A stretch of DNA of 64,000 nt, from contig NZ_CP043042.1 in the NCBI RefSeq assembly GCF_008122265.1, forward strand, positions 1,116,001 through 1,180,000, written 5' to 3'. The notes beneath the pieces are model-generated. The model had not been told where the DNA came from. It made no database searches and saw only the letters and a program-made list of their open reading frames with translations. A program made the translations under genes and the position numbers. Below, one piece after another: positions 35,169-43,906 of this stretch; the first letter of the stretch is position 1; each line of letters starts with the position of its first letter. The stretch comes from Marinobacter fonticola (lineage in GTDB: Bacteria; Pseudomonadota; Gammaproteobacteria; Pseudomonadales; Oleiphilaceae).

Positions 35169-35978
35169 TCACCCCTTGAACATGCGTGAGAAAAATCCCT
35201 TCTTTTCCGACGTCAAGAAGCGATGTTCACGTTCCTCGCCCAGCAGTCGGCCGACGGCATCTTCATAGGCCTGGCCGGCGTCGCTGTCGTCTTCCAGGAT
35301 AACCGGCAGCCCCTGGTTGGAGGCATTGAGAACGATCTGGGATTCCGGAATGACACCCAGCAGCGGAATCGCCAGGATTTCCTCGACATCGCTGACTGAG
35401 AGCATTTCGCCTCTCTCGACGCGGCCCGGATTGTACCGGGTCAGCAGCAGATGCTCTTTGACCGGATCCAGACCCATTTCCGCGCGCCGGGATTTACTTT
35501 GCAAAATGCCCAGGATGCGGTCGGAGTCCCGTACCGAGGATACTTCCGGGTTGGTGACGACCACCGCCTCGTCGGCATAATAGAGCGCCATCAACGCGCC
35601 GTGCTCGATGCCTGCAGGCGAATCGCACACGATGTAGTCGAAGGTTTCGGACAGCTTGTTCAGCACCTTCTCCACACCTTCCTGGGTCAGGGCTTCTTTT
35701 TCCCGCGTTTGTGAAGCCGGGAGGATATAGAGGGTATCGACCCGCTTGTCCTTGATGAGTGCCTGGTTCAGCGTGGCTTCGCCCTGAATTACGTTGACGA
35801 AGTCGTACACGACCCGGCGCTCGCAATTCATGATCAAGTCCAGATTGCGCAGACCCACGTCGAAGTCGATGACCACGGTCTTGTTGCCGCGACGGGCCAG
35901 GCCGGTGCTGATCGAGGCGCTGGTTGTGGTCTTGCCCACACCACCTTTACCTGAGGTAACGACAATGATTCTAGCCAA
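35169..35978 (-). CDS. minD: Septum site-determining ATPase MinD
   Basis: A 269-residue ParA-type ATPase that binds the membrane as an ATP dimer and recruits MinC and MinE. The deviant Walker A motif is GKGGVGKTT (residues ~10-18), with DFDVGLRNLD and DSPAGIE, and a C-terminal amphipathic tail (KKGFFSRMFKG). The frame runs open to 36362, but the family start ARIIVVTSGKGG requires the TTG at 35978, which has AGGA 8 nt upstream. It lies between minC and minE on the same strand, 124 bp from minC. Confidence 0.96.
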   Translation of the reverse strand: MARIIVVTSGKGGVGKTTTSASISTGLARRGNKTVVIDFDVGLRNLDLIMNCERRVVYDFVNVIQGEATLNQALIKDKRVDTLYILPASQTREKEALTQEGVEKVLNKLSETFDYIVCDSPAGIEHGALMALYYADEAVVVTNPEVSSVRDSDRILGILQSKSRRAEMGLDPVKEHLLLTRYNPGRVERGEMLSVSDVEEILAIPLLGVIPESQIVLNASNQGLPVILEDDSDAGQAYEDAVGRLLGEEREHRFLTSEKKGFFSRMFKG

Positions 35979-36102
35979 GGTTGCAGTCCTGTTTGCTGAA
36001 AATTGAAAGAGATGACTATCCCGTAAAATGTCCGCCCTGTCGTCATTGCAGGGTCTTTCGCTCAGGGCATCCACTTCTAACGTGCTGGATGCGCTGTATT
36101 TT

Positions 36103-36876
36103 TTATGTTTTATCGAGCGGTGTTGCCACCAGCAGGTCGCCCTTGAGCTGGAGTTGCACCGCCTTTTTCCAGCCGTGCTCCTGCAGATCTTCCGAAATTT
36201 TATAGTGTCCCGCAATCGACACAAGCTCTGCTTCGAGTGACTGGCAAAAAACCCGGGCGTCAGCCGAGCCGTGGACGCCGGCAAGGGCACGTCCGCGCAA
36301 GGGGCCATAGACATGGATGTTGCCAGCGGCCAGCACCTCGGAGCCCGCTTGGACGGGCGCAAGAATAATCAGGTCACCCTCGGGCGCATAGACCTGCTGC
36401 CCGGAGCGCACCGGTTGCGTCACGATCCGGGCCGCAGCCGGCGTTGGACTTGCCGAAGCCGGTTCCGCTTCTGCCGGCGCTGCGGATTGTTCCGGCTGGG
36501 AATCGGGCTTTGCCTCCGCCTGAGGTGCGGGTGCTTCGCGCTGAGCCGTCGCCGGTAGCAGTGCGAGGGCAGCGTTACGGGCCAGGCGGCGCTGATCCTC
36601 ATCGCCGCCACGTACGGCGATTACGTGAATATTGTGGCGCCGGCAAATACCAATCAATTGGAAGAAGTCCAGCTCGGTCGTGGGGCCTTCGTACTTCTCC
36701 AGGCTGACCACCAGCGGGATATCGCGGAAAAAGCCCGGCGCCTGGCGAATCTTATCGCGTAACGTCTCCTCGAAAGCGGCAGTATCGAAGAAATGCAGTT
36801 CCAGGGCGGTTAGCGAAACATTGGCTCCCTTGAGCTGAAAGCAGTGACTGGTCTGCATCGCGTCAGCTTCCGGCAT
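36103..36876 (-). CDS. minC: Septum site-determining protein MinC
   Basis: A 257-residue division inhibitor of FtsZ assembly. The N-terminal FtsZ-binding domain (FQLKGANVSLTALELHF) and the C-terminal beta-helix (LIILAPVQAGSEVLAAGNIHVYGPLRGRALAGV, quoted for its start and end) are separated by an unusually long Ala/Pro/Glu linker of about 45 residues. The ATG at 36876 overlaps the preceding stop (TGATG), favouring it over the ATG at 36858. Confidence 0.95.
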   Translation of the reverse strand: MPEADAMQTSHCFQLKGANVSLTALELHFFDTAAFEETLRDKIRQAPGFFRDIPLVVSLEKYEGPTTELDFFQLIGICRRHNIHVIAVRGGDEDQRRLARNAALALLPATAQREAPAPQAEAKPDSQPEQSAAPAEAEPASASPTPAAARIVTQPVRSGQQVYAPEGDLIILAPVQAGSEVLAAGNIHVYGPLRGRALAGVHGSADARVFCQSLEAELVSIAGHYKISEDLQEHGWKKAVQLQLKGDLLVATPLDKT

Positions 36877-37301
36877 CAGCGTTGTTCTCCATGATTGGGT
36901 GATAGTCGTGTATCGGTTGCTTCTGACGCGCTATCGGAATCCGTAACAGGAAGCGACCGGCATATCAGGGGGCGGTCATCGAAGCGTACGCCGGACCAGC
37001 CGGTGCTCATGAATTGTCGGATGTTGGCATGACTTGAGCCAGCGGGGTCGTCAATTACGGTATGGTAATGACGCCCGAAGCAACTCAGTGTCTGTTGTTC
37101 GCTGAGACCGGCCAGGTGCCCCAAGGCAAAGATACGGCAGGAGGCCGTATTGGCGTCCGGCGTATTGACGAGCGGGCCGTTCTGGAAAGCTGTTGGCGAG
37201 ACCTCGAAGAAACGGTCGATCAGCGCCAGCGTGTCCTCGAAATCGGAGCGCCCCGCGTCCAACGCTGCAAGGTGAATGCGCAGCGCCTCCTGGAAGCCCA
37301 T
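36876..37301 (-). CDS. HopJ-family protein
   Basis: A 141-residue protein of the HopJ type III effector family (name from Pseudomonas syringae, but most members are chromosomal and not known to be secreted). Landmarks: FEDTLALIDRFFEVSPTAFQNGPL and RIFALGHLAGLSEQQTLSCFG HYH segment (family CxxLFGxHY). The start at 37301 is supported by a TGATG junction with the DUF1244 gene. It is coupled to minC downstream by another TGATG. The C-terminal ~35 residues (after SGVRFDDRPL) are charged and extra. Function unknown. Confidence 0.8.
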   Translation of the reverse strand: MGFQEALRIHLAALDAGRSDFEDTLALIDRFFEVSPTAFQNGPLVNTPDANTASCRIFALGHLAGLSEQQTLSCFGRHYHTVIDDPAGSSHANIRQFMSTGWSGVRFDDRPLICRSLPVTDSDSASEATDTRLSPNHGEQR

Positions 37302-37585
37302 CACGACGATGGCTTGTCGGCGGATTGCTTGGCACCGGTCTGGTGCTTTGCCTTCCACTCGTCGTAGGGCATACCGTAAATACGTTCCCGGGCCTCGGCG
37401 TCGGAAATGGCGTGGCCCCGCTCTTCCGCTTCAGCCCGGTACCATTTCGACAGGCAATTGCGGCAGAACCCGGCGAGGTTCATCAGATCGATGTTCTGAA
37501 CCTCGGCATGTTCGCGCAAGTGATTGACGAGCCGGCGAAAAGCAGCCGCTTCTATTTCTGTGGTATCCGCTTGCGGTTCAACCAT
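37301..37585 (-). CDS. DUF1244 domain protein
   Basis: A 94-residue protein with the DUF1244 signature NLAGFCRNCLSKWY (paired cysteines, perhaps metal-binding) and AISDAEARERIYGMPYDEWKA. AGGAGG precedes the ATG at 37585. It starts a run of five same-strand genes DUF1244-HopJ-minC-minD-minE. A LexA box lies 63 bp upstream, between it and dinB, so it could be co-regulated with DNA damage. Function unknown. Confidence 0.82.
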   Translation of the reverse strand: MVEPQADTTEIEAAAFRRLVNHLREHAEVQNIDLMNLAGFCRNCLSKWYRAEAEERGHAISDAEARERIYGMPYDEWKAKHQTGAKQSADKPSS

Positions 37586-37647
37586 GGTGGAAAGGCCTCC
37601 TATTCCTGAATCCTGACATTCTCGGCATGTGGCTGTAAGATACAAGT

Positions 37648-37663
37648 CTGTATAAATGTACAG
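37648..37663. promoter_or_regulatory. LexA-binding SOS box between DUF1244 gene and dinB
   Basis: CTGTATAAATGTACAG fits CTG-N10-CAG with good TA-rich core symmetry. It lies 138 bp upstream of dinB and 63 bp upstream of the divergent DUF1244 gene. dinB is an SOS gene in many bacteria, which supports function. Confidence 0.72.
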
Positions 37664-37771
37664 GTGAGATAACAAGCTTTTGCGAATGCACCGGTATGGT
37701 AGCGAGTCTATGTGAATGTACCGGCGGTAGTGGGATGTACAGGAACAGTAGGCGGGATGTACAGGCGTGAT
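37655..37771. repeat. Degenerate repeat array with ATGTACAGG core upstream of dinB
   Basis: The core ATGYACMGG occurs at 37656, 37686, 37716, 37735 and 37757. The first three are spaced exactly 30 bp, and the later ones 19 and 22 bp. The first core overlaps the right half of the LexA box. No other role is apparent. Confidence 0.7.
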
Positions 37772-37800
37772 AGATAAAAAGGCAAGCGGGTAGCCGGGCG

Positions 37801-38865
37801 ATGGCCGAGCGAAAAATTATTCATCTGGATTGCGACTGCTTTTACGCCGCAGTGGAAATGCGCGACGATCCATCGTTGCGTCAAGTGCCCCTAGCCGTGG
37901 GTGGCGCCGGACCGCGAGGGGTGGTGGCCACCTGCAATTATTTGGCGCGGGAATACGGCGTGCGCTCGGCCATGCCCGGTGCCGAGGCGCGGCGCCGGTG
38001 CCCGGACCTGGTGACCGTGCCCGTCGATATGCATCGCTACCGGCGCGTCTCGCGCCAGGTCATGGCAATATTCAGAGAACTCACCGATCAACTGGAACCG
38101 TTGTCCCTGGACGAGGCCTTCCTCGACGTCACCGGCGTCGAAGCCCATCAGGGCAGCGCAACGCTGATGGCGCGCTACTTGCGTCAACGGGTGCACGATG
38201 AGGTGGGTATCACGGTGTCCGCCGGTGCCGCGCCCAACAAATTTCTCGCCAAAATCGCTAGCGATTGGCAGAAGCCTGACGGCCTTTTTGTCATCCGTCC
38301 TGAGGATATCGACGATTTCGTTAAGACTTTACCGGTCGAAAAGCTATTCGGTGTCGGTAAGGTGACTGCCGGAAAGCTGCACGCTATGAGCGCAACTCAG
38401 TGCGGCGAACTGCAGCGGTTTACTCTCGATCAGCTTGTTGAGCGCTTCGGCCGCCATGGGGCTCGGCTCTATCACATGGCCCGGGGGGAGGATAACCGGC
38501 CGGTGGTTGTGACCCGCATTGCCAAATCCGTGTCCGTGGAGCGGACATTTTCACAGGATTTACCGAACCGGGACGCCTGTTATCGAGTGATGGAAGCTCT
38601 GGTCGAGGATCTGGAACGGCGCCTGGAGCGTAAGGCAGACCGCAAGCCCATTCATAAACTGTTCGTGAAGATTCGCTACAGCGACTTTTCCACCCACACC
38701 CTGGAGCGGATCAGGGACAATATCGCTGTGCCGGGGGCGGAGGATTTTCAGCCGCTGGTCGAGGCTCTTTATACCGATGCGAGTCGCCCGGTGCGGTTAT
38801 TGGGGTTGGGAGTTCGCTTTCGGGAAGAGGATGCTCCAACGCAACAGCTGCGCCTGTTCGAGTGA
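37801..38865 (+). CDS. dinB: DNA polymerase IV (Y-family)
   Basis: A 354-residue translesion polymerase. Catalytic metal ligands are Asp10 ([12 protein letters not shown]) and Asp104/Glu105 (SLDEAFLDV). The thumb HhH region ([15 protein letters not shown]) and little-finger domain ([12 protein letters not shown]) are complete, and the C-terminus ends QQLRLFE, resembling a beta-clamp-binding motif (QLxLF). The LexA box upstream indicates SOS control. It is convergent with the PAP2 gene. Confidence 0.96.
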   Translation: MAERKIIHLDCDCFYAAVEMRDDPSLRQVPLAVGGAGPRGVVATCNYLAREYGVRSAMPGAEARRRCPDLVTVPVDMHRYRRVSRQVMAIFRELTDQLEPLSLDEAFLDVTGVEAHQGSATLMARYLRQRVHDEVGITVSAGAAPNKFLAKIASDWQKPDGLFVIRPEDIDDFVKTLPVEKLFGVGKVTAGKLHAMSATQCGELQRFTLDQLVERFGRHGARLYHMARGEDNRPVVVTRIAKSVSVERTFSQDLPNRDACYRVMEALVEDLERRLERKADRKPIHKLFVKIRYSDFSTHTLERIRDNIAVPGAEDFQPLVEALYTDASRPVRLLGLGVRFREEDAPTQQLRLFE

Positions 38866-38876
38866 CGGGCGCCCGG

Positions 38877-39437
38877 TTAGACCAGCGGCATGAAGCTCGG
38901 TAGCGCATAGCTCGCCACCATACCCATGCTGCCACCTATCAGCGCACCCGCGACGACATCGCTGGGGTAATGCAGGCCCAGTACCACGCGGGAGATCGCC
39001 ACGCTCACCGTGAACGGCAGCACGACCAGCGCCAGCTCCGGCGCGGTAAACGCCAATAGGCTATTGAAACACACGGCATGCAATGTGTGGCCGGAGGGAA
39101 AGCTGTATTGGTCCAGTGGCGGCGTGGCGCAATGAATGTCGGGGAAAGAGATGAAGGGCCGTTCACGAATCAGCGTTTTCTTCAGACCTTTGTAGGTGAG
39201 GGTGCATACGAGTCCGGTTGCTGCCATCAGAAGTGCCAAAGCGAGGCCCGCTTCAGGGTGCAGGATGGGCATCGCCAGGATCAACGCATACCAGAACCAG
39301 CCGTCGCCGAGCCGGCTCACGACCCGGAAATAGGGCAGCACGAAGCGGTAACGCAGATAGCCGTTGATTATCTGACACAGCAGGAATTCTCGCTGATCGG
39401 CCCGTTCAAAGAATCGAGACGCTTTGCTTGGGGGCAT
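38877..39437 (-). CDS. PAP2-family membrane phosphatase
   Basis: A 186-residue integral membrane phosphatase. The three PAP2 motifs are present: KKTLIRERPF, PSGHTLHAV and SRVVLGLHYPSDV, holding the catalytic histidines. About five membrane segments are predicted. Substrates in the family include phosphatidate, lipid diphosphates and undecaprenyl diphosphate. It overlaps the glycosyltransferase gene upstream by 32 bp, so they are co-expressed; a shared lipid or glycan pathway is plausible. Confidence 0.88.
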   Translation of the reverse strand: MPPSKASRFFERADQREFLLCQIINGYLRYRFVLPYFRVVSRLGDGWFWYALILAMPILHPEAGLALALLMAATGLVCTLTYKGLKKTLIRERPFISFPDIHCATPPLDQYSFPSGHTLHAVCFNSLLAFTAPELALVVLPFTVSVAISRVVLGLHYPSDVVAGALIGGSMGMVASYALPSFMPLV

Positions 39438-40599
39438 GACGGGTCTCCCTGTAGTGAAGGTTGAAGACGATGTTCTCGAATTGCTCGATCAGGCTCGGCC
39501 AATGGATGTCCAAGGCATCCAGGCGCGCTTGACTGCGCAAATGACTCACCAGCGAAGGCTGATCTGCCAAACGTAAGCTGGCGTCGACAAAGGCGCCGTG
39601 ATCGTCCAGGGGAACCTTAATGCCGTTCGCCTCGCTGCGCACGTGCTCGCTGGCGGCACCGTCGTCAAAGGCGACCACGGCTAAGCCGCTGGCCATGGCT
39701 TCGGTTACCACGTTGCCGAAGGTTTCGGTTTTGCTGGGGAACAGGAATAGGTCCGCAGACGCATAATGCCGGGCCAGATCTTCGCCGCATTGCATGCCGC
39801 AGAACACATAGTCTCCGTGCCGCTCCTGCAGTTTTTTGCTCATCGGACCGTCCCCCACCAGAATGAAGCGGGCGCGAGGGTGAATATGGCGTAACCGTTC
39901 GAACGCGGTGACCGCCAGCTGCAGGTTTTTTTCCGCCGCCAGACGCCCGACGTAGATCACGGCCAGATCGCGCTCGCCGACACCCCAGCTTTTGCGCAGT
40001 GCGGGGTCCCGTTTGCTGGGCGTGAAGCGGTCACAGTCCACGCCGCGGCTCCACACGGAAACCGGTCGGATGCCCAGGCCATTCAGTCGGTTCTGCATCC
40101 GGCGGGTGGGCACCAGGGTCAACTGTGTCCGGTTGTGGAACCAGCGTAGATAGCTGACGATCATACGCTCAAGAAAGCCATACCCATAGTGGCGACTGTA
40201 GCTGTGAAAATTGGTGTGAAAGCCGGAGCAAACGGGAATCTGCAGCTTGCGGGCAGCGTTCAGGGCCACCAAGCCTAAAGGACCTTCGGTGGCCACGTAA
40301 ACGATATCCGGCCGGTTTTTCTTCCAGGCCTTGATCAACCTGCGGGGGCGAGCCAGGCCAAACTGCAGGTCGGCGTAGCCGGGAATCGGGAAGCCCGGAA
40401 CAGCGACAACCGATTCGGCGAGGTTTTGTGCCGCGTCGTTCGTCGCAACAGCCTTTCGCTGGCCTGGTCGAACCACCGATAGACGATGCCCGCGCTGGCG
40501 CAATCCCTCGCACAGCTTGCCAAGGGTGTTGGCCACTCCGTTGATTTCCGGAGGGAAGGTCTCGGTGACGATGGCAATGTGCCGTTGGCGCTGACTCAA
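39406..40599 (-). CDS. GT4-family glycosyltransferase
   Basis: A GT-B fold glycosyltransferase of about 397 residues. The N-terminal acceptor domain starts IAIVTETFPPEINGVANTLG with GLRQRGHRLSVVRPG; the C-terminal donor domain has IYVGRLAAEKNLQLAV, RFILVGDGPMSKKLQ and the acidic motif SKTETFGNVVTEAMASGLAVV (quoted in part). This resembles plant/bacterial glycolipid synthases of the SqdX/DGD type as well as mannosyltransferases. The frame is open to 40920, but a TTG at 40599 preceded by GGAG best fits the family N-terminus. It is followed by a PAP2 phosphatase. Confidence 0.85.
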   Translation of the reverse strand: MSQRQRHIAIVTETFPPEINGVANTLGKLCEGLRQRGHRLSVVRPGQRKAVATNDAAQNLAESVVAVPGFPIPGYADLQFGLARPRRLIKAWKKNRPDIVYVATEGPLGLVALNAARKLQIPVCSGFHTNFHSYSRHYGYGFLERMIVSYLRWFHNRTQLTLVPTRRMQNRLNGLGIRPVSVWSRGVDCDRFTPSKRDPALRKSWGVGERDLAVIYVGRLAAEKNLQLAVTAFERLRHIHPRARFILVGDGPMSKKLQERHGDYVFCGMQCGEDLARHYASADLFLFPSKTETFGNVVTEAMASGLAVVAFDDGAASEHVRSEANGIKVPLDDHGAFVDASLRLADQPSLVSHLRSQARLDALDIHWPSLIEQFENIVFNLHYRETRHAPKQSVSIL

Positions 40600-40858
40600 G
40601 TGTTCTCCGTCATGGCATCGACTCGGGCAAGCTGGATGGCTCCGGCTATTGCGGTTAATCTTGGCTGCCTGCGAGTCAGGTTTAGCTCGGGGGCTCGAAG
40701 GCCCTGCGATGTCGGAAATTCGCGGGTTTTCGGCACCTACACTCGCACTATGGAAATGCCAGATGACAGATAGGCGACAGCGCCGTGACAATCCGTTGAA
40801 CAATGCACCGAATTTGACCGGCCACCCGTTGTGATCGATTCCGACAAGTGAGGTAACG

Positions 40859-41896
40859 ATGCAGAAGCAAAAATTGGGGCAAACCGACCTTGAGGTCAGC
40901 TTGATCTGCCTGGGCACCATGACCTGGGGCGAGCAAAATTCCGAGGCCGACGCGTTTGAGCAATTGGACTACGCCGTCAGCGCCGGTATTAACTTCATCG
41001 ACGCTGCTGAAATGTATCCGGTGCCTCCGCGTGCCGAGACCCAGGGGGCCACCGAAACCTGTCTGGGCAACTGGCTCAAGCGCCGCGGCCGCCGGGACGA
41101 CTTGGTGATTGCGTCAAAGGTAGCGGGGCCGGGCAATGGTTTGGACTACCTGCGCGGCGGACCGCGACTGACTCGCAAGCACATCCACGAGGCGGTGGAC
41201 GCCAGTCTGGATCGTTTGAAAACCGATTACATCGACCTCTACCAGGTTCACTGGCCCGACCGCAGCACCAACTTTTTCGGCCAGTTGGGCTACCGGCACA
41301 ATCCGGACGAGATGGCGACGCCAATCGAAGACACGCTTGAAGCGCTTTCAGAGCTGGTCGATGCCGGCAAGGTGCGCCATGTGGGGCTTTCCAACGAGAC
41401 GCCCTGGGGCACGATGCGCTACCTGCAGCTGGCGAAGGAGCGCGGCTGGCCACGAGTGGCGAGCATCCAGAATCCGTATAATCTTTTGAACCGAACCTTC
41501 GAGGTCGGGTTAGGGGAAATCGCCCACCGGGAGCAGACCGGACTTTTGGCCTATTCGCCTCTGGCCTTTGGCGTGCTGAGCGGCAAGTATCTTGGGGGCA
41601 AGCGTCCGGCAGGTGCCCGTTTGACGCTATTCGAGCGTTTCCAGCGGTATAACAGCCAACAGGTGGAGGCGGCGACCCAGGCCTACGCGGACCTGGCAGC
41701 CCAGCACGGCCTGTCGTTGACGCATTTGGCCTTGGCTTATGTGAATAGCCGCAGCTTCCTGACCAGCAACATCATTGGAGCGACCACCATGGATCAACTG
41801 CGTGAGAATATCGACTCTGCCCAGGTGACCCTGACCGACGAGGTTCTGAAGGGCATCGAGGCGATTCACCAGAAGTTCACCTACCCCGCACCGTAA
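40859..41896 (+). CDS. NADP(H)-dependent aldo-keto reductase (Tas-like)
   Basis: A 345-residue TIM-barrel oxidoreductase. Catalytic Asp and Tyr lie in NFIDAAEMYPVP, the catalytic Lys in DLVIASKVAGPG, and the His in DLYQVHWPDRST. The C-terminal coenzyme segment is present (NIIGATTMDQLRENI). The overall sequence, including the ETQGATE and RSTNFFG blocks, is like E. coli Tas. GAGGT precedes the ATG. The PhaC-like hydrolase starts 2 bp downstream, so they form an operon. Substrate unknown. Confidence 0.92.
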   Translation: MQKQKLGQTDLEVSLICLGTMTWGEQNSEADAFEQLDYAVSAGINFIDAAEMYPVPPRAETQGATETCLGNWLKRRGRRDDLVIASKVAGPGNGLDYLRGGPRLTRKHIHEAVDASLDRLKTDYIDLYQVHWPDRSTNFFGQLGYRHNPDEMATPIEDTLEALSELVDAGKVRHVGLSNETPWGTMRYLQLAKERGWPRVASIQNPYNLLNRTFEVGLGEIAHREQTGLLAYSPLAFGVLSGKYLGGKRPAGARLTLFERFQRYNSQQVEAATQAYADLAAQHGLSLTHLALAYVNSRSFLTSNIIGATTMDQLRENIDSAQVTLTDEVLKGIEAIHQKFTYPAP

Positions 41897-41898
41897 CC

Positions 41899-43032
41899 AT
41901 GAGCCGACGCCGTAAAAGCAGTCTTGCCGGTAAGCTCTTCTCCGCCGCGGCACACGCGGTGGAACGGCGCCTGTTCTCCGAGAACTTCAACGTATCCAAT
42001 CGCACGCCGTTCGCGACCATTTATGTCGATGGCATCATGAGCGTACGGCATTATCATCCGCTGGATATGGATGAGATCTTGATCGGTAACGAGCCGATGT
42101 CGGTCGCGCCGGAGCGATACCGCGTGCCCGTGGTTTTGGTGCCGCCGCTAGCCGCCACCTCGATGATCTTCGATTTGCTGCCCCAGCGCTCGGTCGTGCG
42201 TTATCTTCTGGCCCGGGGGTTCGATGTCTACTTGATCGACTGGGGAGAGGTCACGGCGGACCACAGCAATCTATCTCTGGAAACCTACGTTCTGGACTGG
42301 ATGCCCGCAGCCTTGAACAGAGTACGTCAGCATAGCGGCGTGCCGGACGTATCGATCTTTGCCTACTGCATGGGCGGCCTGCTGGCGTTGATGTATGCCG
42401 CCGCATCCCAGGATCGGCATATCCGCAATATGGTCACCGTTGCCAGCCCGGTGGACATGCATCAGATGGGGATCGCTGGCGGCGTTCTATCGGCGATTTA
42501 CCGTCCGGCCCAGATCGTCTCCAGCGTGCTCAATATTTCGCTGCTGGATTTACCGGCGCGCTATTTCCATATTCCGGGCTGGATGAATTCGCTGGCCTTT
42601 AAATTGACCAATCCCGTTGGTAGCCTAGTCAACTCGCTGGAATTGCTGGTCAATCTCTGGGACCGAGAGTACGTGAAGGTACACAGCACCATGCAAAAAT
42701 GGTTCGACGATATGGTCGACTATCCCGGCGAAACCATAAAGGGCATGGTGGTGCATATGGCGTTGAACAACGGTATGGCGCGTGGACGGTTGCGGCTGGG
42801 CGGTGAGAAAACCTCGTTTGACCGGGTCGGCTGCTCCATTTTAGCGTTTGCCGGCGATTCCGACCGTATCGTCAGTATCCCTTCGGCGCATAAGGTGTTG
42901 GAGATCGTGACATCCGAGGACAAGGAGTTCTGTGTGGTGCCCGGTGGACACGCTGGCGTTTTCGCTGGCGCCAATGCCCCGGAGAATACGTGGCGAATCA
43001 GTGCGGACTGGTTGTCCAGCCGCTCGGACTAA
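41899..43032 (+). CDS. PhaC-like alpha/beta hydrolase (class III polyhydroxyalkanoate synthase-like)
   Basis: A 377-residue alpha/beta hydrolase related to the PhaC subunit of class III PHA synthases. The nucleophile elbow is FAYCMGGLL, with Cys as in true synthases, but Ala replaces the first Gly of the usual GxCxGG. The Asp is in GDSDRIVS and the His in VPGGHAGVF. LIDWGEVTADH and WMNSLAFKLTNP match PhaC. It lacks the N-terminal extension of class I enzymes and no phaE or phasin gene is near, so polymerase activity is uncertain; an acyl-CoA thioesterase or lipid-ester role is possible. Confidence 0.82.
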   Translation: MSRRRKSSLAGKLFSAAAHAVERRLFSENFNVSNRTPFATIYVDGIMSVRHYHPLDMDEILIGNEPMSVAPERYRVPVVLVPPLAATSMIFDLLPQRSVVRYLLARGFDVYLIDWGEVTADHSNLSLETYVLDWMPAALNRVRQHSGVPDVSIFAYCMGGLLALMYAAASQDRHIRNMVTVASPVDMHQMGIAGGVLSAIYRPAQIVSSVLNISLLDLPARYFHIPGWMNSLAFKLTNPVGSLVNSLELLVNLWDREYVKVHSTMQKWFDDMVDYPGETIKGMVVHMALNNGMARGRLRLGGEKTSFDRVGCSILAFAGDSDRIVSIPSAHKVLEIVTSEDKEFCVVPGGHAGVFAGANAPENTWRISADWLSSRSD

Positions 43033-43371
43033 GCCGTATCCAAGGGCGCTGACGGGGGTGCTTAACTTAACGCGTCGCCGGCTTGTCGTACGGCAAATTG
43101 TCATCCTGCAAAATTACGTTACATACGCTGACTGTTTATTGACAAAATAATGAGCAATAACCGGCGAAAATCCGTCTAAATGAGTGTCTAATCACGTTTT
43201 GCAAGCTGCCAATCCGTAGACTAAGGTCTAAGCAGTTTGACTGACTTTCTGACACTTTGACCGCGAGTCAGGCCAGACATAGCCGTTACACGGTTGCGTT
43301 AGCCGATAGGTTGTTAGATAGCTTCATAAATCAAACTCTAGTTAACCCTATAAGCGTTTCGAGCGTTGCCG
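43033..43371. other. Gene-free stretch before a small secreted protein gene
   Basis: 339 bp, AT-richer than the flanks, with no plausible reading frame. A 5-bp hairpin TAGAC-TAAG-GTCTA lies around 43217-43230, and a TTGACA-like hexamer at 43139. No clear function. Confidence 0.35.
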
Positions 43372-43686
43372 ATGATTCTTCGAATTTTCATTATTCTCCT
43401 CGCGCTGAATTCACTCGCGTTCGTGGTTAAAGCCGATGCGGCTGAGCGTATAGATATTAGCGAAGAAGAGTTTTCCGATGTTTACGCGTTGCAACACGCG
43501 ATGTCCGGCGACTTTGAGCGTGACGACGCCGATGCCGTCGCCGAGCTGGGTTCACGTATTTTGCGCTGGCGTATCTCCAGCGCCGAGGACGATGGCCAGC
43601 GTTACGCTTACGAAGGTGCCCGGGCGGATCATGGCATCGCATTGATCGAAGATGGCGCCTGTCTCAACCTCAAGTGGAATTTCTGA
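43372..43686 (+). CDS. Hypothetical small exported protein
   Basis: A 104-residue protein with a clear signal peptide (MILRIFIILLALNSLAFVVKADA) and an acidic mature part of about 80 residues ending LIEDGACLNLKWNF. There is one cysteine near the end. I do not recognise the family. The ATG at 43372 is preferred to a TTG two codons earlier. It has long gaps on both sides, so it is probably transcribed alone. Confidence 0.6.
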   Translation: MILRIFIILLALNSLAFVVKADAAERIDISEEEFSDVYALQHAMSGDFERDDADAVAELGSRILRWRISSAEDDGQRYAYEGARADHGIALIEDGACLNLKWNF

Positions 43687-43811
43687 TACTCCGCTGTTTG
43701 TTTTTCGCTGTAACCGTCCTCAATTTCCCGCTTTAGACGTTCACCGATTATCTTCTGCCGTTGTTACCTGCTGCCTACCATGTGATTATTTCCTGCCAGA
43801 CTATGTTCCAT

Positions 43812-43868
43812 TAGTGCACTGTTTGATTAATTCACAGTAAGTCAGCGAATTAACCAAACAGTGCACTA
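43812..43868. promoter_or_regulatory. 22-bp near-perfect inverted repeat upstream of the CoA hydrolase gene
   Basis: Arms 43812-43833 and 43847-43868 match at 21 of 22 positions with a 13-nt spacer. Each arm also contains the small palindrome AGTGCACT. The repeat ends 38 bp before the ATG of the next gene. It is not followed by a T-run, so an operator pair or mRNA 5' stem-loop is more likely than a terminator. Confidence 0.6.
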
Positions 43869-43906
43869 GCGAACGGACTGCTTCCGATTACAAGGAGTGT
43901 CACATC

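Noticed and set aside
35979..36362. N-terminal extension of minD into minC
   Set aside because: The extra 128 residues overlap minC in another frame and are not MinD-like; the TTG start fits the family.
40600..40920. N-terminal extension of the glycosyltransferase
   Set aside because: No family resemblance in the extra 107 residues; the GT-B fold starts just after the TTG at 40599.
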